Origin: Nocardia acididurans
GTDB lineage: Bacteria > Actinomycetota > Actinomycetes > Mycobacteriales > Mycobacteriaceae
Length of the DNA stretch: 64,000 bases
Assembly (NCBI RefSeq): GCF_016741815.1
Contig: NZ_JAERRJ010000018.1
Coordinates: 60,915 to 124,914, forward strand
Direction: 5' to 3'
Notes under the pieces: model-generated
The model's database searches: none
The model's input: the letters and a program-made list of their open reading frames with translations, nothing else
Told to the model about the DNA's origin: nothing
In this document: positions 59,215 to 64,000 of the stretch, in pieces
Layout of the letters: each line of letters starts with the position of its first letter
Numbering within the stretch: the first letter of the stretch is position 1
Position numbers and translations under genes: made by a program

Positions 59215-59985
59215 TCAGTGGGTGTGACTCGCGACCCATCGCGTCAGAATGGTGCCGTCTTCGTCGAAGAGCAGATGGCGGCAGTGCATGGGGGTGGGCA
59301 CGGCGTTGGGGGACACCGAGATTCGCCCCTCGGTCCCCGCGACCAGCAGGGGAGAGACGGTGAGGCAGAGTTCGTCGACGGCCTGTGCGGCGATGAGGTC
59401 GCCGAACAGGCTCGGCCCGCCCTCGCACAGCACGCGGCGCATCTTCCGGGCCGCGAGTGCGTTGATGAGAGCGGCCGGGGTGACCGAGGTTTCGCCCGCC
59501 TCCACGACTTCCGCGCCCGTGTCGGCGAGGGTCCGTTTGCGGTCGGCGGGCGCGTCGGCGGTGGTGATCACCAGGGGCCGCGCGCCGGTGTCGGTGAACA
59601 ACCTGCTGGTGGGATCGAGGGCGGCGCTCGCGGTGACGACGGCGATGCGCGGGGCCGCGCCGTCCGGGTCGCCGCCGAAGCCGTGGTGATACAGGCGGGT
59701 GCGCAACTGCGAATCCGTATGGGCCGCCCCGTAATTCTCGGCGCGCGCGGTGCCCGCCCCGACCACGACCACATCGGCCAGATCGCGCAGTATCCGGAAT
59801 ACGGTCTTGTCGGCGGGTGTGCCCAGGCCGCCGGAGCGTCCGTCGAGGGTGACCGCGCCGTCGATGCTGGTGACGAAGTTGACCCGGATCCACGGCCGCA
59901 CCGGCGCCACCGGGTAGGCGTAGAGCGTCACCAGATCGTCGTGGGACAGATCTGTGAGCTGAATCGCATTCGGCATACGCTGCAT
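59215..59985 (-). CDS. RibD C-terminal-like reductase (Rv2671 type)
   Basis: 256 residues. RibD_C/dihydrofolate-reductase fold: IRVNFVTSIDGAVTLDGRSG then DVVVVGAGTARAENYG (NADPH loop) and RRVLCEGGPSLFGDLIAAQA. No deaminase half is present, so it is not a complete RibD. The M. tuberculosis equivalent can act as a backup dihydrofolate reductase; the same is likely here by orthology. Start at ATG 59985 or 59976, neither with a ribosome binding site. Divergent from zapE across 35 bp. Confidence 0.9.
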   Translation of the reverse strand: MQRMPNAIQLTDLSHDDLVTLYAYPVAPVRPWIRVNFVTSIDGAVTLDGRSGGLGTPADKTVFRILRDLADVVVVGAGTARAENYGAAHTDSQLRTRLYHHGFGGDPDGAAPRIAVVTASAALDPTSRLFTDTGARPLVITTADAPADRKRTLADTGAEVVEAGETSVTPAALINALAARKMRRVLCEGGPSLFGDLIAAQAVDELCLTVSPLLVAGTEGRISVSPNAVPTPMHCRHLLFDEDGTILTRWVASHTH

Positions 59986-60008
59986 GAGAAGTCATCACAC
60001 CACGTCAG

Positions 60009-60014
60009 TAGGCT
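60009..60014 (+). promoter_or_regulatory. -10 box of leaderless zapE mRNA (TAGGCT)
   Basis: TANNNT hexamer with 6-nt spacer to the GTG at 60021, inside the 35-bp divergent gap. Confidence 0.6.
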
Positions 60015-60020
60015 GCACCG

Positions 60021-61046
60021 GTGCAACAACGCCTCGTCGATCGCCACCCGGAAGTTCCGGCAGACCAGCTCGTGGCCCAGATGGTTCCTCCGCCCACCTT
60101 CGACGAGGTGAGCTTCGCGTCCTATATCCCGGACCCGAAGGAGCCCTCGCAGGCCGCGGCCGTGCGGAAAGCCGAGGAGTTCGCGAACTCGGTCACCAAG
60201 CTGCGCAAGGCCGCGGACAAGAAGTCGCTGTTCGGCAAGAAGAAGCCGGTGAGCGGTATCGGCCTGTATCTGGACGGCGGCTTCGGTGTGGGCAAGACCC
60301 ACCTGCTGGCCTCGATCTTCCATTCCGTGCCCTCGCCCAAGACCTTCGGCACCTTCGGTGAGGTCACCAATCTGGTTGGCGCGCTGGGCTTCAACAATGC
60401 CGTGGAGCGGTTGTCGGCCAACAGCGTGCTGTGCATCGACGAGTTCGAGCTCGACGATCCGGGCGACACCATGCTGGTGTCGCGGCTGCTGGCCGAGCTG
60501 ACCGCGCGCGGGGTGTCCATCGTGGCCACCTCGAATACGCTGCCGGGTCAGCTGGGTGAGGGCCGGTTCGCGGCGCAGGACTTCCTGCGGGAGATCAAGA
60601 AGCTGGGTTCGCTGTTCGAGACCATCCGCGTGGACGGCCCGGACTACCGGCACCGCGACCTGCCGCCCGCCCCCGAGCCGACCGCGGCCGACGTGCTGGT
60701 CGAAAGGGCCGCCGCCACACCGGGTTCCACGCTCGACGATTTCGATCAGCTGCTCGAGCATCTGAGCACGCTGCATCCGTCGCGGTACGGTGCGCTGATC
60801 AACGGCGTCTCCGCGGTCTACATCCGCGGTGTGCATCCGGTGCCGAATCAGGCGGTGGCGCTTCGTGTCGTGGTGCTCGCCGACCGGCTCTACGACGCGG
60901 GTATTCCGGTGACGGTGTCGGGCGCGAAGCTGGATCAGATCTTCACGCCGGAGATGTTGGATGGCGGCTACAAGAAGAAGTACCTGCGTGCCATCTCCCG
61001 GCTCCTTGCCCTGTCTCGGTTCGAGGCTCCGGCTACCGCGTCCTGA
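60021..61046 (+). CDS. zapE: cell division ATPase ZapE/AFG1 family
   Basis: 341 residues. AFG1-like P-loop ATPase: Walker A LDGGFGVGKTHLLASIFHSV, Walker B VLCIDEFELDDPGD, sensor region SIVATSNTLPGQLGEGRF. In E. coli ZapE acts on the Z ring under stress. The GTG start is supported by the leaderless promoter. Rv2670c is the positional equivalent. A perfect hairpin follows the gene. Confidence 0.95.
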   Translation: MQQRLVDRHPEVPADQLVAQMVPPPTFDEVSFASYIPDPKEPSQAAAVRKAEEFANSVTKLRKAADKKSLFGKKKPVSGIGLYLDGGFGVGKTHLLASIFHSVPSPKTFGTFGEVTNLVGALGFNNAVERLSANSVLCIDEFELDDPGDTMLVSRLLAELTARGVSIVATSNTLPGQLGEGRFAAQDFLREIKKLGSLFETIRVDGPDYRHRDLPPAPEPTAADVLVERAAATPGSTLDDFDQLLEHLSTLHPSRYGALINGVSAVYIRGVHPVPNQAVALRVVVLADRLYDAGIPVTVSGAKLDQIFTPEMLDGGYKKKYLRAISRLLALSRFEAPATAS

Positions 61047-61103
61047 CCGGGGCGATCGCTCGACCTGGTCATACGTCCGGTAGTTTGCTTGAAGACTGCT
61101 GAC

Positions 61104-61136
61104 TCGACGGGCCCGGCCACGATTCGGGCCCGTCGA
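61104..61136 (+). terminator. hairpin between zapE and the phosphatase gene
   Basis: CGACGGGCCCG and CGGGCCCGTCG with a 9-nt loop, extended by T/A. It is 58 bp after the zapE stop; it could equally be a leader hairpin of the phosphatase gene, whose start is 19 bp further on. Confidence 0.6.
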
Positions 61137-61154
61137 AACGAGACGAGGTAGGTA

Positions 61155-61964
61155 GTGATCCGTACCCACGCTTTCCGTGCCGTGGTCGTCCTGACCGTCG
61201 GAATGTCCGCCGCATTCGGCCCCGCCGCGACCGCCCTGGCCGCCGCCCCGCCCGCCGCCACCAGCAGCGTCGTGGTGAACACCGACAACCGCTCGCTGGG
61301 CCTGCGGAACGTGGTCAACGCCCGCGACGCCGGCGGCTACCAGACCACCGACGGCCGCACCGTCCGCACCGGCCTGGTGTTCCGCACCGGCGACCTCAGC
61401 AAGGCCGGTGACGCCGATCTGGCCGAGCTGACGTCCCTGAACGTGCGTGCGGTCCACGACCTGCGCACCAGCTACGAACAGCAGCTCCTGGGCGTCGACA
61501 AGGTCCCCGCGGGCGCGACCGAGTACCACGACGACGTGATCGGCCAGGCCCCGCCGCAGGTGATGGCCTCCACCCTCTCGGCGGGCACCGACCTCTACCG
61601 CGCCTTCATCACCGCCCCCGGCGCATCCGAGGCGTTCGCGAATGTGTTGCGCGACATCGCCTACAACCCCGGCGGCGTGCTGTTCCACTGCACCGCGGGC
61701 AAGGACCGCACCGGTTGGACCGCCGCTGTGCTGCTCACCATCCTGGGCGTCGACCGCGACACCGTCACCTACGACTACCTGCTGTCCAACTACTACCGCA
61801 ACGCCACCGACGGCGACATGATGAACGGCGTCACCAAGGCGGCACTGGACTCGGCCTTCGATCAGGCGAACCAGAGCTACGGCAGCTTCGACAACTACGT
61901 CCGCGACGGCCTGAAGCTCTCCGCCGACGACATCACCGCCCTGAAGACCAAACTCCTGGCCTGA
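61155..61964 (+). CDS. secreted tyrosine-protein phosphatase family protein
   Basis: 269 residues. Signal peptide: hydrophobic core VVVLTVGMSAAFGPAATALA then AAP cleavage area. The mature part starts with LGLRNVVNARDAGGYQTTDG, a typical front for Y_phosphatase3, and the catalytic C-x5-R loop is VLFHCTAGKDRTGWTAAVLL, with Asp in GDLSKAGDADL upstream. Removes phosphate from tyrosine or phospholipids outside the cell. GAGG lies before the GTG start. Ends with a strong hairpin. Confidence 0.92.
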   Translation: MIRTHAFRAVVVLTVGMSAAFGPAATALAAAPPAATSSVVVNTDNRSLGLRNVVNARDAGGYQTTDGRTVRTGLVFRTGDLSKAGDADLAELTSLNVRAVHDLRTSYEQQLLGVDKVPAGATEYHDDVIGQAPPQVMASTLSAGTDLYRAFITAPGASEAFANVLRDIAYNPGGVLFHCTAGKDRTGWTAAVLLTILGVDRDTVTYDYLLSNYYRNATDGDMMNGVTKAALDSAFDQANQSYGSFDNYVRDGLKLSADDITALKTKLLA

Positions 61965-61988
61965 CAGGCGTTTTCACATTCGGCCGAC

Positions 61989-62017
61989 CGAACCCTCCTG
62001 CCCGGCAGGAGGGTTCG
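61989..62017 (+). terminator. hairpin terminator between phosphatase and SGNH genes
   Basis: CGAACCCTCCTG pairs with CAGGAGGGTTCG around a CC-rich tip, within an outer ACAGGCG/CGCCTGT pair. It lies between convergent genes. Confidence 0.85.
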
Positions 62018-62028
62018 CCTGTTCCGGG

Positions 62029-62865
62029 CTACCGATCCGCGGCGCGCACCCCGGCCACGATCACCTCGGCGACCCCGCGCATACCCTCGACCGTCGGGTG
62101 ATAGGGCAGCAGCGTCTGCGTCGCCACAACGGGTTCGATCCAGCGCACCCCGGCGGGCGCGCACGCATCCCGCCCGGCCGAGGCTTCCCGGGTGCTGACA
62201 TAGATCGCGCCGTGCGCCACCGCCTCCCGCGCGACCACGGTATTGAGCCGATCGAACTTGGACTGAATGAACCCGGCATCCCCGGCGGCCAATCCGAGCA
62301 ACTCAGGGCAGCCCCCGTCCCGCATGTACTGCGGCCACCCGTCGACGACCACCGTGGCGTTCGGTGCCCGCCGTGAAATCTCCCGCAGCGCAGCGGCATA
62401 CGACCCCGCGATCCCGTCGATATCGGCATCCCACCGCTCGCCCCGCCCCGCGCACCCACCACTCACCGCGGCAGCCTGACAGCCCACGATATGCGAGGTG
62501 AACTGCGCGTCATTCGCGCCGATATGCACCGTCACGAGCTTGGTCCCAGGTCCGAGCCCATCGAATTGCGGTGCGACACCGGCTGATTGGGATGTCGTCA
62601 GATGCGGGATCCGCGCCGAACTGCACGACCGGTCATCCAGCCGCAGCCCCAGGCTCGCGGCCACGAATCGCGGCGTATTCGTCGTCGACCGCAGGCACAC
62701 GAGCGGCGCGCCGGTATCGAGATTCTGCGCACCCGTGGTCGCCGCCCCCGAGTCACCCAGTGCGACGTACTCGGCTCCGGCCGTGTCGGCGGACGACTGC
62801 CCCGTTCCGGTTACCAGCAGTGCGGCGGCCAGCGTGAGCGTTGAACACAGTGCTCGCAATGTCAT
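62029..62865 (-). CDS. secreted SGNH/GDSL hydrolase
   Basis: 278 residues. Signal peptide LCSTLTLAAALLVTGTGQSSADT; then block I EYVALGDSGAATTG (Ser), block III VTVHIGANDAQF (Asn), and block V LLPYHPTVEGMRGVAEVIV (His). Six cysteines suggest disulfides, as in actinobacterial secreted esterases. Probably a lipase or esterase of the lipase_GDSL_2 type. AAGGAAG precedes the ATG at 62865. No promoter-like repeats seen upstream. Confidence 0.9.
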   Translation of the reverse strand: MTLRALCSTLTLAAALLVTGTGQSSADTAGAEYVALGDSGAATTGAQNLDTGAPLVCLRSTTNTPRFVAASLGLRLDDRSCSSARIPHLTTSQSAGVAPQFDGLGPGTKLVTVHIGANDAQFTSHIVGCQAAAVSGGCAGRGERWDADIDGIAGSYAAALREISRRAPNATVVVDGWPQYMRDGGCPELLGLAAGDAGFIQSKFDRLNTVVAREAVAHGAIYVSTREASAGRDACAPAGVRWIEPVVATQTLLPYHPTVEGMRGVAEVIVAGVRAADR

Positions 62866-63266
62866 CGAGGACTTCCTTGTCGCTCCGGTAGTGGTGGTGT
62901 GGGATCGGCGCAGTAGCGGGCGAATGCCGGGATCGGCGGACAGGGCTCCCGTCGCGCCCCAGCGTCGGCACCGGGGACAACCCACCGATTATGCGCTGGA
63001 TCACAGTCTGTTCCCGGGTGGGCACGGCGGCAATGTGCCGACGCACAACCACCCCGGCCGCGCCTTGTGTCAGGGCACTCCGCTCCCCGAAGACCGGGCC
63101 GGTCGCCAGCAGTAGCCGCGCCAGTGCGGCCTGCCGGATGGGTGCTACACACAATGCCCCATCGGCCCGCGGGGGAGTCGGCGCGAGTGGGTATATCGCC
63201 CGATGTTCTGCCTGGTCACGCGGGCTTACGGTCGAGATCGAGGCCGATTCACAAGGGGAGCGAATC
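62866..63266. other. 400-bp gap without recognisable gene
   Basis: Divergent spacer between the SGNH gene and the hemerythrin/SRPBCC gene. Frames here are short, of odd composition and without a ribosome binding site. No hairpin, repeat or relic was recognised. GGGGAG stands six nt before the next start, on the right edge. Confidence 0.6.
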
Positions 63267-63938
63267 ATGACCGCCCACACCGGCACCGCCCGACCTGCCG
63301 ACACCCGTGTCATGGGCATAGTGCACTCCGCGCTGCGCCGCGACCTGGCAGACCATCTGGCGTGGATGATGCGCTTCCAAGAACACCATCACGAATCCGA
63401 GGGCCAGCACCTCTACCCGCTGGTCCGCGCCCGCAACGGCCAGGCCCGGCAATGGCAGAAGTGGAGGAAACGCGAGGAACAGCGCGGCACCTGCGAGACG
63501 ACGACATCCGCCTCGCCCCAACAGATCTGGAACATCCTCACCGATGTCACCCGGATCGGCGAATGGAGCCACGAATGTCATTCCGCCCGCTGGCTCGACG
63601 CCACCACCGAGGCCGCCCCCGGCGTCCGCTTCCGCGGCACGAGCAGATCCGGCATCCAACGCTGGAGCCGCACCTGCACCTTCACCACCGTGGACGAACC
63701 TCGAGAACTGGCCTGGACCACCCACGGCGGCCTCTACGGCGACACCACCGAGTGGCGCTACACCCTGACTCCCACCCCCACCACCACCACCCGAATCACC
63801 CAAACCTACCGAATCCATTCCCTCCCAGTCTGGTTCGACCGCCTGATCTGGCTCACCAACCCGGCCCACCACGACCGGACCGAGGCCCTCCGGGCGGATC
63901 TCACCCGCCTGGCGGGCTTGGCCGAACACCCCGGGTAG
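63267..63938 (+). CDS. hemerythrin fragment fused to SRPBCC domain
   Basis: 223 residues in two parts. Residues 1-58: start DTRVMGIVHSALRRDLADHL joined to WMMRFQEHHHESEGQHLYPL, which are the first and second helices of an HHE hemerythrin domain but without the usual 20-25 residues between them, so the iron site is incomplete. Residues 76-223: SRPBCC polyketide-cyclase-type domain (TTSASPQQIWNILTDVTRIG, EWSHECHSARWLDATTEAAP, ELAWTTHGGLYGDTTEWRYT). ATG with GGGGAG upstream. The second half looks intact; the first looks deleted and fused. Confidence 0.75.
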   Translation: MTAHTGTARPADTRVMGIVHSALRRDLADHLAWMMRFQEHHHESEGQHLYPLVRARNGQARQWQKWRKREEQRGTCETTTSASPQQIWNILTDVTRIGEWSHECHSARWLDATTEAAPGVRFRGTSRSGIQRWSRTCTFTTVDEPRELAWTTHGGLYGDTTEWRYTLTPTPTTTTRITQTYRIHSLPVWFDRLIWLTNPAHHDRTEALRADLTRLAGLAEHPG

Positions 63939-63940
63939 CA

Positions 63941-63960
63941 CGCGCGAAGGCTCTCGCGCG
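63941..63960 (+). terminator. hairpin terminator after the chimera gene
   Basis: CGCGCGA and TCGCGCG with a 6-nt loop, two bases after the stop codon. Confidence 0.7.
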
Positions 63961-64000
63961 TCCTACCCGTACCCCGACCGATCGACTCGGTCGCTTCGAA

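Noticed and set aside
1..64000. tRNA, rRNA, CRISPR, insertion sequence, prophage or toxin-antitoxin modules
   Set aside because: No cloverleaf T-loop in the right setting, no regularly spaced repeats, no transposase or integrase, and no flanking direct repeats were found.

Overview
The window is about 64 kb of very GC-rich DNA with many GTG starts. Its gene order strongly suggests a mycolate-forming actinobacterium of the order Mycobacteriales, most likely a Nocardia or close relative. The genus is an inference. The evidence is a long stretch whose order matches the Mycobacterium tuberculosis block running from sigA (Rv2703) down to Rv2670c: sigA, ppgK, suhB, cei, DUF4193, DUF3093, dut, DUF3710, hydrolase, OB-fold, DUF3159, ceoC, ceoB, APC permease, RNA methyltransferase, dxs, RNase D, DUF3000, hemE, hemG/cgoX, hemQ/chdC, msrB, aftC, Rv2672-like hydrolase, RibD-like reductase, zapE.

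Layout. 1-3.4 kb: the end of an ethanolamine permease followed by eutB and eutC, giving B12-dependent ethanolamine use. 3.4-11.7 kb: accessory genes (DUF218, DUF418, a CPA1 antiporter, an MHYT protein, an FAD monooxygenase with its MarR regulator, an Asp-nucleophile hydrolase, an AlkD-like repair protein). 11.7-12.8 kb: a well-formed 31-codon small gene and two opposed gene relics. 12.8-28.1 kb: the conserved sigA-to-RNA-methyltransferase core, which also carries a SigD/ShbA-type sigma factor. 28.1-35.5 kb: accessory genes (SIMPL, YjbR-like, epoxide hydrolase with divergent WYL regulator, amidase, three-domain glutaminase). 35.6-45.0 kb: dxs, an enoyl-CoA hydratase, an SDR, a VOC protein, RNase D, DUF3000 and hemE. 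45.2-49.7 kb: the later heme genes, split by a PLP enzyme/TetR/membrane-protein insertion. 49.7-55.5 kb: accessory secreted or membrane enzymes, a relic and a hairpin-rich gap. 55.6-61.0 kb: msrB, aftC, hydrolase, RibD-like protein, zapE. 61-64 kb: a secreted tyrosine phosphatase, an SGNH hydrolase and a hemerythrin/SRPBCC chimera.

Themes. (1) Core metabolism and envelope: MEP isoprenoid entry (dxs), the coproporphyrin-dependent heme route (hemE, cgoX, chdC), arabinan synthesis (aftC), potassium or amino-acid transport (ceoB/ceoC and the permease), dUTP control and primary sigma factor. (2) Expression: at least thirteen intact genes have a TANNNT -10 box only 5-8 nt before the start codon, which predicts leaderless mRNAs and settles several starts. 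(3) Regulation: clear dyads lie at the tetR, WYL, enoyl-CoA hydratase and dxs promoters.

No tRNA, rRNA, CRISPR array, insertion sequence, phage or obvious defence system was seen. The best candidates for something undescribed are the 31-residue hydrophobic Gly/Ser-tailed peptide gene at 11.9 kb, the structured leader of the DUF4193 gene, a purine-rich long hairpin at 16.2 kb, and the cluster of perfect palindromes at 49.7-49.9 kb.
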